DNA of 64,000 nucleotides. Source: Aurantiacibacter odishensis (GTDB taxonomy: Bacteria > Pseudomonadota > Alphaproteobacteria > Sphingomonadales > Sphingomonadaceae). A program made the translations under genes and the position numbers. Positions 35,592 through 47,459 of the stretch are shown here, one piece after another (position 1 is the stretch's first letter; each line of letters begins with the position of its first letter). Location: the NCBI RefSeq assembly GCF_003605195.1, contig NZ_QYOS01000022.1, positions 62,001 through 126,000 of the forward strand, in the 5' to 3' direction. The notes under the pieces were generated by a model. The model was given only the letters and a program-made list of their open reading frames with translations, was not told the origin of the DNA and did no database searches.

Positions 35592-38171
35592 CTAGCTGAC
35601 CTTCATTTCGAGCTGCCCGTCGCCCTCGTCGATGTTGACGGTGCTGCCATCGGGTACCTTACCCTCCAGCAGCATCTCTGCCAGCGGATCCTGCACGTAG
35701 CGCTGGACGGCGCGCTTCAGCGGCCTTGCGCCGTAGACGGGGTCGTAGCCGACCCGGCCCAGCCAGGCCCGCGCGCCGTCGGTCAGGTCGAGAACGATCT
35801 TGCGATCCTTCAGCAGCTTCTGAACCCGCGCCACCTGGATTTCCACGATCGGTGCCATGTGCTCCATGCCGAGGCGGTGGAACAGCACGATCTCGTCCAG
35901 CCGGTTGAGGAACTCGGGCCGGAAATGGCCGCGCACGACATCCATCACCTGATCCTCGACGTCTTCCACCTTCTGGTCGTCGCCGAGGTTGGAAAGGAAC
36001 TGACTGCCAAGGTTGCTGGTGAGGATGATGAGCGTGTTCGAGAAGTCCACGACCCGGCCCTGCCCGTCCGTCAAGCGGCCGTCGTCAAGCACCTGGAGCA
36101 GCACGTTGAACACGTCCTGATGGGCCTTCTCGACCTCGTCGAACAGCACGACCTGATATGGCCTGCGCCGCACGGCTTCGGTCAGGACACCGCCCTCGTC
36201 ATAGCCGACATAGCCCGGAGGCGCGCCGATCAGGCGGGCAACGGCGTGCTTTTCCATGAACTCGCTCATGTCGATGCGCACCATCGCCTGGTCGTCATCG
36301 AACAGGAACGCCGCCAGCGCCTTGGTCAGTTCGGTCTTGCCGACGCCGGTGGGGCCAAGGAACAGGAAGCTGCCCAGCGGACGGCCCGGATCCTGTAGCC
36401 CCGCACGCGCCCGGCGCACGGCCTTGGACACGGCCTCCACTGCCTTTGCCTGGCCGATAACGCGCTTGCCGAGAACCTCTTCCATCTTCAGCAGCTTCTC
36501 GCGCTCGCCTTCGAGCATCTTCTCGATGGCAACGCCGGTCCAGCGGCTGACGACGGAGGCAATGTCGTCCTCGGTCACTTCTTCCTTCAGAAGCGCATTC
36601 TCGGTCTGACCTTCGGCTTCGGCGAGCTGCTTTTCCAGCTGCGGGATGCGCCCGTAGGAAAGTTCGCCCGCTTTCGCGAGATCGCCTGCACGCTGAGCCT
36701 GTTCCAGCTCGATTTTCGCCTGGTCCAGCTCTTCCTTGATCCGCGCCTCGGCATGGATCTTGTCGCGCTCGTTCTGCCAGCGGGTGGTCAGTTCGCTCGA
36801 TTGCTGTTCGAGATTGGCCAGTTCCTCGCGCAGGTTGGCGAGGCGATCCTTGGAGGCCGTATCGCTTTCCTTGGCAAGCGCGGATTCCTCGATCTTCAAC
36901 TGGATGATCCGCCGGTCGAGCGCCTCGATTTCCTCGGGCTTCGATTCCACTTCCATGCGAATGCGGCTGGCGGCCTCGTCCATCAGGTCGATGGCCTTGT
37001 CCGGCAGGAAGCGATCGGAAATGTAGCGTTCGGAAAGCTGGGCAGCGGCGACGATCGCGGCATCGGTGATGCGCACGCCGTGGTGCAGCTCGTACTTTTC
37101 CTTGATCCCGCGCAGGATGGAAATGGTGTCCTCCACGCTCGGTTCGTCCACGAATACCGGCTGGAAACGACGCTGCAAGGCCGCGTCCTTCTCCACGTAC
37201 TTCTGGTATTCATCCAGCGTGGTCGCGCCGATGCAGTGCAGTTCGCCGCGGGCCAGCGCGGGCTTCAGCAGGTTGCTGGCATCCATGCTGCCTTCGCTGG
37301 CACCGGCGCCGATCAGGGTGTGCATCTCGTCGATGAACAGGATGATCTCGCCCTCTGCGCCCTTCACCTCGTCGAGAACGGCCTTCAACCGCTCCTCGAA
37401 CTCGCCGCGATATTTTGCGCCGGCGATCAGGCTGCCCATGTCGAGCGCCATCAGTCGCCTGTCCTTCAGGCTGTCGGGCACGTCGCCGTTGGCGATGCGC
37501 AGCGCGAGACCTTCCGCAATCGCGGTCTTGCCGGTGCCGGGCTCGCCTATCAGGACGGGGTTGTTCTTGGTGCGGCGGGCAAGGATCTGCACGGTACGGC
37601 GAATCTCCTCGTCGCGGCCGATCACCGGGTCCAGCTTGCCGTCGCGCGCTCTTTGCGTCAGGTCCTGCGCGTACTTCTTCATCGCGTCGTAGGCGGCTTC
37701 CGCATTGGCGGTGTCCGCCGTCTTGCCCTTGCGCAGTTCGTTGATCGCGCTGTTGAGTGCCTCTGCGGTCAGCCCAGCATCGGCCAGCGCCTGGCTCGCC
37801 TTGGTCTGCCGCGCCAGCGTGAGCGCCAGCAGCAGGCGTTCCACGGTCACGTAGCTGTCGCCTGCCTTCTCGGCGACCTGTTCCGCCTGGTCTAGAACGC
37901 GCACGGCGTCGTTATCGAGGCCGGGGGTCTGCTGTGCCCCGCCGCCGCTGACGGCAGGTATCTTGGCCAGCAGGGCATCGACCTGCTGCACGGCCTTCAA
38001 CGGATCACCACCGGCGCGCTGGATCAGGCCGGATGCCATGCCCTCCTCGTCCTCCAGCAAGGCCTTCAGGATATGCTCCGGGCTGATGCGCTGATGGCTG
38101 TTACGGATGGCAACGGTTTGCGCGCTCTGCAGGAAACCCTTGGCGCGGTCGGTAAATTTTTCCAGGTTCAT
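35592..38171 (-). CDS. clpB: ATP-dependent chaperone ClpB (Hsp100)
   Basis: 859 residues, full length. N-terminal Clp-N repeats ([17 protein letters not shown]), first AAA+ domain with [18 protein letters not shown], a coiled-coil middle domain at about 400-530 (long Glu/Lys/Leu heptads), and a second AAA+ domain with [16 protein letters not shown]. The middle domain separates ClpB from ClpA/ClpC. It resolubilises aggregates with DnaK. It is expected to be heat-induced, and its upstream DNA carries a good alphaproteobacterial RpoH-type promoter. Convergent with the sulfotransferase gene. Confidence 0.97.
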   Translation of the reverse strand: MNLEKFTDRAKGFLQSAQTVAIRNSHQRISPEHILKALLEDEEGMASGLIQRAGGDPLKAVQQVDALLAKIPAVSGGGAQQTPGLDNDAVRVLDQAEQVAEKAGDSYVTVERLLLALTLARQTKASQALADAGLTAEALNSAINELRKGKTADTANAEAAYDAMKKYAQDLTQRARDGKLDPVIGRDEEIRRTVQILARRTKNNPVLIGEPGTGKTAIAEGLALRIANGDVPDSLKDRRLMALDMGSLIAGAKYRGEFEERLKAVLDEVKGAEGEIILFIDEMHTLIGAGASEGSMDASNLLKPALARGELHCIGATTLDEYQKYVEKDAALQRRFQPVFVDEPSVEDTISILRGIKEKYELHHGVRITDAAIVAAAQLSERYISDRFLPDKAIDLMDEAASRIRMEVESKPEEIEALDRRIIQLKIEESALAKESDTASKDRLANLREELANLEQQSSELTTRWQNERDKIHAEARIKEELDQAKIELEQAQRAGDLAKAGELSYGRIPQLEKQLAEAEGQTENALLKEEVTEDDIASVVSRWTGVAIEKMLEGEREKLLKMEEVLGKRVIGQAKAVEAVSKAVRRARAGLQDPGRPLGSFLFLGPTGVGKTELTKALAAFLFDDDQAMVRIDMSEFMEKHAVARLIGAPPGYVGYDEGGVLTEAVRRRPYQVVLFDEVEKAHQDVFNVLLQVLDDGRLTDGQGRVVDFSNTLIILTSNLGSQFLSNLGDDQKVEDVEDQVMDVVRGHFRPEFLNRLDEIVLFHRLGMEHMAPIVEIQVARVQKLLKDRKIVLDLTDGARAWLGRVGYDPVYGARPLKRAVQRYVQDPLAEMLLEGKVPDGSTVNIDEGDGQLEMKVS

Positions 38172-38461
38172 TCCTTGCCCCTCAATTCAGGTTCCCGCAC
38201 AAGATAGTGTTGCATCGATGCAACACAAGTGTGGCGTGGCCGCAATTTTCTTATCCCACTTTAACCCACCTGCCGCTTTCACATGCGATCATGCTTGCTA
38301 AGTTTCAATAGGGCTAGCCCGCCCCCATCCCGCGTCATTGATCGAGGACAAGACGCCCACGCCTTGGCCGGCTTGGCAGACCGCCGACAGGCTTCGACGA
38401 ACTGCATGGCCTTGCGATGAAACGCCTTTCGTTCGAGGCGCGGCGTGCTATCCCGTTTCAC
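38172..38461. promoter_or_regulatory. 290-bp divergent intergenic region between clpB and the M16 peptidase gene
   Basis: Contains the clpB promoter with its palindrome at the clpB end. The half nearer the peptidase gene (about 38290-38461) holds no credible gene; a short in-frame ATG at 38417 ahead of the peptidase start has no export signal and is ignored. No other clear motif is seen. Confidence 0.5.
38202..38229 (-). promoter_or_regulatory. Predicted RpoH (heat-shock) promoter of clpB, with a palindrome in the spacer
   Basis: Reading the minus strand: CTTG (38229-38226), then 18 bases, then CTATCT (38207-38202), about 30 nt ahead of the clpB start. This matches the alphaproteobacterial RpoH pattern CTTG-N(16-18)-CTATNT in outline; the -35 continues TG where the consensus has AA. 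The spacer is almost entirely a 20-bp perfect palindrome, GTGTTGCATCGATGCAACAC (38207-38226). Confidence 0.6.
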
Positions 38462-41347
38462 ATGAAAAGGTCCCTCGCGCTTCGCACGCTAGCTCCCCTT
38501 GCCGCCGCCCTCGTGCTGGCAGGCTGTTCCACCACCGCCACCGCGCCTGCCGATACGGCAGCGGCGCTGACTTTCGAGGCCGATCCGCAGATCGCCTCGC
38601 TGGACGACATCATCGCCGCGGTGGACATTCCCTACGAGACGTTCACGCTCGACAACGGTCTCACCACCATCGTCCATACCGACCGAAAGTCGCCGCTGGT
38701 GGGCGTGACGGTTTACTACCGTGTGGGCTCAAAGCACGAGCCGCGCGGCCGCACCGGGTTTGCGCACCTGTTCGAACACATCATGTTCACCGGCAGCGAG
38801 AACGTGGAGAATTTCGACATTCCGCTGGAAGCCGCAGGCTCCACCGGGACGAACGGCTCGACCAGTTACGACCGCACCAATTATGTCGAGACGGTCCCCA
38901 CTGGCGCGCTGGACCTCGCGCTGATGATGGAAGCGGACCGCATGGGCTACCTGCTGGGCGCCGTCACGCAGGAGCGGCTGGATAACCAGCGCGCCGTGGT
39001 GCAGAACGAGAAACGTCAGGGCGATAACCAGCCCTACGGCCTCATCGACTACCAGCTGTCCGAAGGGCTGCTGCCGGTCGGCCATCCCTATCGCCACTCC
39101 GTCATCGGTTCGATGGCGGACTTGTCCGCCGCCAGCCTGCTGGACGTGCGCGAGTGGTTCACCGACAACTACGGACCGAACAACGTGGTCCTCTCGCTCA
39201 CCGGCGATATCGATGCGGAAACCGCACGTCCGATGGTGGAACGCTGGTTCGGCGCAATCCCGCGCGGGCCGGAGGTCGAGCAGTTCGATGCAGGGCCGGT
39301 TACGCTGGCTCAGCCGCGCTCCGACACCATGACCGACCAGGTGCCGCAGGTGCTGCTGGTGCGCGCGTGGACGGGGCCGGACATGCAGCATCCCGACGCC
39401 GTGCCGCTGCAGGTGGGCATGTACATCCTCGGCGGTCTCGCCTCCTCGCGCCTCGACAATGCGATGGTGCGCGGCGCCGAACTGGCGACCAGCGTTTCCG
39501 GCGCCTATCAGGCCTACGCGCAGATCGGCTATGCGCAGACATACGTCCAGGTGCGCCCCGACAAGTCGCAGGACGAGGCGCAGGCCCTGCTCGAAGCGGA
39601 AATCGCGCGCCTGATCGCCGAAGGACCGACGCAGGACGAACTGGACCGCGCGACGACGCAGATCGCCTCCAGCCTCGTGGGTTCGCTGGAGCGGATCGGC
39701 GGCTTCGGCGGCAAGGGCTCGATCCTTGCAGAAGGTCTGCTCTACACCGGCGATGCCGATTTCTACCGCACCGAGCTTGAGCGCATGGCCGCGCTCTCAC
39801 CCGAGGACGTGCGTGCAGCAATGGAACGCTGGCTTTCGCGCCCTGCCTACAACCTTGCCGTGGTGCCGGGAGAGCGCACGCTGGATGGCGGCAACATGGG
39901 CGGTTGGGGCGACGAGCACCTGACACCCGCACCCGAGCCGGACACGGGCGCAGATATCGAAGTGACGCGCACCGGCCCTGAAATTCCCTTGCCCACGCCC
40001 GAACCCGTGGGCGAACTCACTTTCCCCGAAGTGGAGCGCGCAACGCTTTCGAACGGTATCGAGGTGGTGCTGGCGCGCCGCGCATCGGTGCCCAAGGTCT
40101 CGCTGGCCCTCACCTTCGATGCGGGCTCGGTGGTCGATCCCGCCGGGCAATACGGCACTCACGCCACCATGGTCGACCTGCTCTCCGAAGGCACCACGAC
40201 GCGCAGCGCGCTGGATATCGCGGTGGAGCAGGAAACGCTGGGCGCATCGCTCAGCTTCGATGCCGGGTCGGAAACGACCGCGGCCTTCCTCTCGGCGCTC
40301 AGCCCGAACCTCCAGCCCTCGCTTGAACTGCTGGCGGACGTGGTCCGCAACCCGGCCTTCGCGCCCGATGCAATGGAGCGGGTGAAGAGCCAGCGGATGG
40401 CTGCCGTCGCGCAGGAGCTTTCCTCGCCCGCAGGCCTGGCGAACCGCGCTTTCATGCCGCTCGTCTATGGCCAGACGCATCCCTACGCCTACGCCTCCAC
40501 CACGGGCGATGCGGAGGTGATCGGCGCGCTGACCCGTGCAGACGTGGTGGCAGAGCACGCCGAGTGGATTCGTCCCGCCACGGCGACGATCACGGCCGTC
40601 GGCGATGTTACCATGACCGAACTGGTCGCCGCCCTGGAAGCGACGCTGGGCGACTGGCAGGATCCGGCAACGCCCGTTCCGGCCAAGGATGTCGATCAGA
40701 CCCCCGCGCTTGCCAACGCACCGCGCGTCGTCGTGGTCAATCGCCCCAATTCGCCTTCCAGCTACCTCGTCCTCGGTCGTCCGGCGCGCATCGCGGGCTG
40801 GCAGCCCGGCATGGAGGCGCTGGACCTTGCCAACGAAGTGATCGGCAGCGGCTTCCTCTCGCGCCTGAACAACGACCTGCGCGAAACGAAGGGCTGGACC
40901 TACGGCATCGGATCGAGCCTGCCGAACGTGCAGGGACCGCGCATCTTCCGCATCGCCACGCAGGTGCAGGCGGACCGGACGGCGGATTCGATCGAGGTCA
41001 TCCTCGACCAGCTCGAAGCCTTCCCTGCCAGCCGACCCGTCGATGCGGTGGAACTCCAACGCGTAACCGATGGCAACGTGCGCAACCTGCCGAACCGTTT
41101 CGAAACCAACGGCCAGGTCTTGAGCGCGCTGCTTTCCAACCAGAACGCCGGACGCGACGACCGCTACCAGACGCTACTGCCGCAGCTCTACAGCGCCATC
41201 GACGCGGAAGACATCAACGCCGCCGCGCGCGACTACCTGCAACCGGAAAACATCACCATCGTGGTGGTGGGCGACCGGGAAACGGTTGAACCGCAGCTGG
41301 AAAACCTCGATATCGATGTGACTTATGTCGAGGCGGACAGCCTGTAG
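38462..41347 (+). CDS. M16 family zinc peptidase, lipoprotein (two tandem halves)
   Basis: 961 residues from the ATG at 38462, which begins a lipoprotein signal with lipobox LVLAGC (C22). The inverted zinc motif HxxEH is HLFEH (H102, E105, H106), with the third ligand Glu about 75 residues on. The N-half is catalytic; the C-half (from about residue 520) has the M16_C layout but no HxxEH (HATMVDLLSEGTT instead), as is normal for two-domain periplasmic M16 enzymes. The substrates are probably small peptides in the periplasm; the family name (pitrilysin, PqqL, insulinase) does not fix them. Confidence 0.92.
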   Translation: MKRSLALRTLAPLAAALVLAGCSTTATAPADTAAALTFEADPQIASLDDIIAAVDIPYETFTLDNGLTTIVHTDRKSPLVGVTVYYRVGSKHEPRGRTGFAHLFEHIMFTGSENVENFDIPLEAAGSTGTNGSTSYDRTNYVETVPTGALDLALMMEADRMGYLLGAVTQERLDNQRAVVQNEKRQGDNQPYGLIDYQLSEGLLPVGHPYRHSVIGSMADLSAASLLDVREWFTDNYGPNNVVLSLTGDIDAETARPMVERWFGAIPRGPEVEQFDAGPVTLAQPRSDTMTDQVPQVLLVRAWTGPDMQHPDAVPLQVGMYILGGLASSRLDNAMVRGAELATSVSGAYQAYAQIGYAQTYVQVRPDKSQDEAQALLEAEIARLIAEGPTQDELDRATTQIASSLVGSLERIGGFGGKGSILAEGLLYTGDADFYRTELERMAALSPEDVRAAMERWLSRPAYNLAVVPGERTLDGGNMGGWGDEHLTPAPEPDTGADIEVTRTGPEIPLPTPEPVGELTFPEVERATLSNGIEVVLARRASVPKVSLALTFDAGSVVDPAGQYGTHATMVDLLSEGTTTRSALDIAVEQETLGASLSFDAGSETTAAFLSALSPNLQPSLELLADVVRNPAFAPDAMERVKSQRMAAVAQELSSPAGLANRAFMPLVYGQTHPYAYASTTGDAEVIGALTRADVVAEHAEWIRPATATITAVGDVTMTELVAALEATLGDWQDPATPVPAKDVDQTPALANAPRVVVVNRPNSPSSYLVLGRPARIAGWQPGMEALDLANEVIGSGFLSRLNNDLRETKGWTYGIGSSLPNVQGPRIFRIATQVQADRTADSIEVILDQLEAFPASRPVDAVELQRVTDGNVRNLPNRFETNGQVLSALLSNQNAGRDDRYQTLLPQLYSAIDAEDINAAARDYLQPENITIVVVGDRETVEPQLENLDIDVTYVEADSL

Positions 41348-41371
41348 GTCTGCCCCAGAGGAGAATTACCA

Positions 41372-41680
41372 ATGTCCGAAGTGGGTGGTACCTACGATTT
41401 CGTCGCGCAGTCCCCGATGGGAGAGCAGACCGGCACTTTCACCGTGGTCCCCGGCCCCGATGGAGAGACCTTCACCGGCCAGCTTTCGGGCGGCATGGGC
41501 ACGATGGACGTGCAGGACGGCACGATCAGCGGCGATACGCTCACCTGGAAGATGAAGATGGGTATGCCCATGCCGATGACGCTGGATTGCGAGGCGACCG
41601 TGGATGGCGACGCCGTGACCGGCTCCATCAAGGCCGGCATCATGGGCACCATGCCCTTCACCGCCCAGCGCCAAGGCTGA
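41372..41680 (+). CDS. Small beta-rich, methionine-rich protein of unknown function
   Basis: 102 residues with AGGAG in the right place upstream. No signal peptide or membrane segment. The protein alternates short Gly/Thr/Asp-rich strands (TFTVVPGPDGETFTGQLSGG) with a Met-rich central stretch (KMKMGMPMPMTL); more than a tenth of its residues are Met. The strand pattern looks like a small beta-barrel or lipocalin-like fold, but no named family is recognised. It begins 24 nt after the M16 peptidase stop and is probably co-transcribed with it; no terminator lies between. Confidence 0.75.
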   Translation: MSEVGGTYDFVAQSPMGEQTGTFTVVPGPDGETFTGQLSGGMGTMDVQDGTISGDTLTWKMKMGMPMPMTLDCEATVDGDAVTGSIKAGIMGTMPFTAQRQG

Positions 41681-41686
41681 CGCGCG

Positions 41687-42151
41687 TCAGAACTTTCCGC
41701 GCAGCGCCTGATAGGCCGCTGCCGTCACCGTATTGGCGAGGTTGAGCGAGCGGATGTGGTCGGACCGCATCGGCAGGCTGACCTCGCACGTCCGGTGCCG
41801 CTCGCGAATTGCGGATGGGAGCCCCTTCGTTTCGCTGCCGAAAACGAGGATTGCATCGTCCGGGTAGTCGGGCTCGTAGAAGCTCGTCGGCGCATCGTCC
41901 TCGAACAGGAACATCTGCCCTGCCCGCGGGCGTCGTTCCTCCAGAAACGCGTCCAAATCCGCAAATTCGCTGAGCCGCACGTGCTGCCAGTAATCGAGTC
42001 CGGAACGCTTCAGGTGCCGGTCGCTGAGGGTAAAGCCATAGGGCCTGATAAGCACCAGTTCCATGTCCAGTGCCACGCAGGTGCGCCCGACCGCGCCGGT
42101 GTTATGCGGGATTTCCGGATGGACGAGAACGATGGTGGGGCGGGCGGCCAT
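41687..42151 (-). CDS. trmL: tRNA (cytidine(34)-2'-O)-methyltransferase TrmL
   Basis: 154 residues, SPOUT superfamily. It methylates the wobble nucleotide of leucine tRNAs. Seen: VHPEIPHNTGAVGRTC at the N-terminus, the SAM-knot segments LVFGSETKGLP and SLNLANTVTAAAYQAL at the C-terminus. Length and motifs fit TrmL rather than the larger TrmH. It starts 10 nt after the gatB stop. Confidence 0.95.
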   Translation of the reverse strand: MAARPTIVLVHPEIPHNTGAVGRTCVALDMELVLIRPYGFTLSDRHLKRSGLDYWQHVRLSEFADLDAFLEERRPRAGQMFLFEDDAPTSFYEPDYPDDAILVFGSETKGLPSAIRERHRTCEVSLPMRSDHIRSLNLANTVTAAAYQALRGKF

Positions 42152-42161
42152 GCAGCCTGCC

Positions 42162-43657
<1,496 letters not shown>

Positions 43658-43661
<4 letters not shown>

Positions 43662-44032
43662 TTCGTCAACCCTAACAAATATGTCTCAAGGCTCTTCAGT
43701 TCGGCCTTGCATACCTCATCAAATTTCCCGCTGCCTGTAATCGAGATTTCTTCGAGAAATAACAGTGTCGGCTCTCTGTATTGCGGGTAATCGCGGAGGT
43801 CTCTTAAATACGCGATCATGGCCGGGCCATTAAACTTTCCGTCTCCAGACTTCAGGTCTTCATTCATCGATTTCACGAGACGGGCGTAATCGTGGACATA
43901 GGAAGTGTTTCCAGACTTGTCCCTCTTCCTGTTTCCCTCAACGGCCATGATCGTGATGATGACCAGCATCCAGAACGGAATCACCATCCCGAAGATTATC
44001 AATCCCAGAGCAATCCACTCGAAAGTGATCAC
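43658..44032 (-). CDS. Small membrane protein X2 in the gat operon, paralogue of X1, function unknown
   Basis: About 124 residues from the GTG at 44032. This start is chosen because it aligns with the paralogue X1 (both begin M-x-x-F-E) and because it overlaps the upstream mini-frame stop as GTGA; a TTG 18 nt upstream is the alternative. One N-terminal membrane helix ([19 protein letters not shown]), a short basic segment (NRKRDK), then a helical cytoplasmic domain ending [18 protein letters not shown] and LKSLETYLL. The frame is about 48-49% G+C by count, against about 60% or more in gatA, X1 and gatB. That drop suggests recent transfer. The stop overlaps gatB as ATGA. Confidence 0.72.
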
Positions 44033-44106
44033 CCTCTGAACCCCTGCCAAGTCACCGCCATCACCCGCCCACCAGCGTTTGCGCCCTGGACACGGTAATT
44101 GCTCAT
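44029..44106 (-). pseudogene. 25-codon mini-frame copying the start of gatB, linked by overlaps to X1 and X2
   Basis: From the ATG at 44106 the minus strand reads MSNYRVQGA, identical to the first nine residues (and bases) of gatB, then 16 unrelated or diverged residues (from NAGGRV to WQGFRG) and a TGA at 44031-44029. The ATG overlaps the X1 stop as ATGA, and the TGA overlaps the X2 GTG start as GTGA, so the mini-frame exactly bridges the two genes. It is best read as a remnant of the original gatB start left by insertion of X2, now possibly serving translational coupling. Whether it is translated is not known. Confidence 0.65.
44079..44106. repeat. 28-bp direct repeat, copy 2 (displaced gatB start)
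   Basis: Identical to 43634-43661. Together the copies bracket the X2 gene, and the distance from one copy to the other is 445 bp. This is far longer than the usual target-site duplications of insertion sequences, and no transposase or terminal inverted repeats are seen. Confidence 0.92.
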
Positions 44107-44461
44107 GAGTTCGCCTCGAGAAGAAATGCCTCGGTCTTCTTCAGTTCGTTCTTCAACATCTGGTCGTAAGGCGTGCTGCCGCTCACGTTGATGTCGTTGA
44201 TCATCGTTACCGAGATGTCGCGGTATTCAGGAAAGGTCTGCAGTTCGCGGATGCAGGCGACCACGATCGGCGCGCGCTTCCGGTCTGCGCGCATTTCGTT
44301 CATCAGTCGGTCCATCACCGCGGTGAAGGCCATGCAGCGCTGCGCCGATTGCAGCTGCTGGCGCTGCTTGCGATTGGCGAAGTGCACGGTGCCCACCAGC
44401 CACCAGATCGGCAGGATCAGTCCGCCCACCAGCAGCACGATGACGAGGACTTCGAAAAAGC

Positions 44462-44465
<4 letters not shown>
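44103..44465 (-). CDS. Small membrane protein X1 in the gat operon, function unknown
   Basis: About 120 residues from the GTG at 44465, the last of three consecutive GTG codons, chosen because it overlaps the gatA stop as GTGA. One N-terminal membrane helix ([20 protein letters not shown]), a basic NRKQRQQ segment, then a helical domain with [20 protein letters not shown] and LKKTEAFLL. It aligns end to end with X2 (shared F-E, P-x-W, NRK, Y-R, and the L-K-x-x-E ending) at perhaps 30% identity. The G+C content is like its neighbours. I do not recognise a named family. Confidence 0.72.
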
Positions 44466-45942
<1,477 letters not shown>

Positions 45943-45943
<1 letters not shown>

Positions 45944-46245
45944 TATTCGATCACCTTCGGAACGCCGTAGAAGCCGTGTTCGGCCACGGGCGCATTGGCC
46001 AGCACGTCATGACGCCTGCCACCGCCGGTCAGCGGGTCGGCGTCGATCACGTCGTCGCGCAGGCGCTGGTCTTGCGGGATGACCGCGGCCATCGGCTCGA
46101 CATTGCTGGTGTCAACCTCGCCCAGCTGTTCCACGAAGGCGAGGATATTGTTGAGTTCGGGCACCATGTGGTCGAGGGCAGCCTCGTCCATACTGATGCG
46201 CGCCAGACTGGCAATCTTGGCGACTTCTTCTCGGGTGACTGACAT
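45943..46245 (-). CDS. gatC: Aspartyl/glutamyl-tRNA amidotransferase subunit C
   Basis: 100 residues from the ATG at 46245 ([17 protein letters not shown]), which gives the usual GatC start. It has [17 protein letters not shown] and VEPMAAV, the belt that wraps GatA and GatB, and the C-terminal ENAP-type end ([21 protein letters not shown], split). First gene of the gat operon. Confidence 0.95.
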
Positions 46246-46350
46246 GGCGGGAGCGTTAGCCGCGTGGGCGGCGCGCTTCAAGCAGGGAAAACGCAGTCTC
46301 GCGCCGCTGGTGGAGCGGAATAAGTCGCGCCTGGCCTCTGGCCTGGCGGA

Positions 46351-46926
46351 TTACTCCGCCGGAGCACCCGGTACCGCGCCTTCGCCAGTGCCCTGTGCTT
46401 CCATCTGCTGCTGCATCATCTGCTGCTGGAAGGACTGCACGCGCGCCTGGAATTCCTCGCGGCTCATGAAGTCGATCACTTCGATATCGAAGTAGAGATC
46501 GCTGTTCGGCGGGATCGGCCCGCCCTCTGGCACGTCGGCACCGTAGGCCTGATCGGACGGAATGAAGATCTCGTACTGGCCGCCCACCTGCGTCTGCAAC
46601 AGGGCATCACGGAAGCCGGGGATCATGTCGCCCAGCGGCAGCGGCGTGCCATCGGGGAAGATGCCGGGGATGGGCAGCGGCATGGACTGCGACTGGTCGA
46701 ACACGGTGCCGTCGGCCAGCTTGCCGGTGTAATTTACAAACACCACGTCCTCTTCGGTCGGGCTGGGGCCCTCGCCCGCGCGCACGGTATCTACCGAAAG
46801 ACCCTGCGGGGTCGCAGCCCAGGCGATGCCAACGGCCACCAGAACGGCAATGATGACGCCGATCCACAGCTTGGTGAGCGAGCCCTTGGCAATCGGCTGC
46901 AGCGGAACGCGGGTGACTTCGGCCAT
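46351..46926 (-). CDS. FKBP-type peptidyl-prolyl cis-trans isomerase, membrane-anchored
   Basis: 191 residues from the ATG at 46926. An N-terminal anchor (about 17-38, LWIGVIIAVLVAVGIAWAA) should place the isomerase domain in the periplasm. FKBP core: VFVNYTGKLADGTVFDQS, LGDMIPGFRDALLQTQVGG, IPSDQAYG and NSDLYFDIEVIDF. The tail is Gln/Met-rich (QQQMMQQQM). It probably helps fold exported proteins. It lies between rpsU and gatC on the same strand, but terminators or gaps suggest separate transcription. Confidence 0.92.
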   Translation of the reverse strand: MAEVTRVPLQPIAKGSLTKLWIGVIIAVLVAVGIAWAATPQGLSVDTVRAGEGPSPTEEDVVFVNYTGKLADGTVFDQSQSMPLPIPGIFPDGTPLPLGDMIPGFRDALLQTQVGGQYEIFIPSDQAYGADVPEGGPIPPNSDLYFDIEVIDFMSREEFQARVQSFQQQMMQQQMEAQGTGEGAVPGAPAE

Positions 46927-46962
46927 GGTAATGTGATCCCGTGAATATTGGCGCGCCAAACG

Positions 46963-46995
46963 AAAAGGGCGCGGAAGAACTTTCCACGCCCCTTT
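46963..46995 (-). terminator. Rho-independent terminator after rpsU
   Basis: Reading the minus strand downstream of rpsU: AAAGGGGCGTGGAA, loop AGTTC, TTCCGCGCCCTTTTCG. The arms pair with one bulge and one mismatch, and the stem ends in TTTT. It separates rpsU from the FKBP gene. Confidence 0.75.
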
Positions 46996-47046
46996 GGCTT
47001 AGCTGCGATGTGCTTTCAAGCTTCGAGAGCCTGAAAAGCGGCGCTA

Positions 47047-47253
47047 TTACCGGGCGCCGTCGCGCTCTGCGCGCTTGCGCTCCAGCTTGCGGGCGCGGCG
47101 AACGGCAGCAGCCTTTTCGCGAGCGCGCTTTTCGCTGGGCTTCTCGTAGTGGCGACGCAGCTTCATTTCGCGATACACACCCTCACGCTGCAGCTTCTTC
47201 TTGAGCGCACGGAGAGCCTGCTCGACATTGTTATCGCGAACGATGATCTGCAT
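47047..47253 (-). CDS. rpsU: 30S ribosomal protein S21
   Basis: 68 residues from the ATG at 47253 ([20 protein letters not shown]). Strongly basic, with the S21 signature [20 protein letters not shown] and an Arg/Lys/Ala-rich tail. A small ribosomal subunit protein near the mRNA start-site region. Followed by a terminator about 50 nt downstream. Confidence 0.96.
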   Translation of the reverse strand: MQIIVRDNNVEQALRALKKKLQREGVYREMKLRRHYEKPSEKRAREKAAAVRRARKLERKRAERDGAR

Positions 47254-47459
47254 AAATCTAAGCCACCTTCTAGAACTAAAACGGCGAGAGCCCGCTGCAG
47301 TCAGGCGCGGGATGCACCGGATAAACAAAACGAAAATTGCGCCGAATCCCTCTCGGGGTCGGCTTCACGAGGGCGCAGATAAGCGAATCGCGGGTGAAAT
47401 GCAAGGCGGCAGAGCGTTTTGGGTTCCGCATGGCCGCCTGCAACGCTAAGGGAACGGCC

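Noticed and set aside
47254-47459. Fluoride riboswitch ahead of crcB
   Set aside because: The region shows no recognisable conserved pseudoknot bases of the crcB motif; part of it is the rpsU promoter side.
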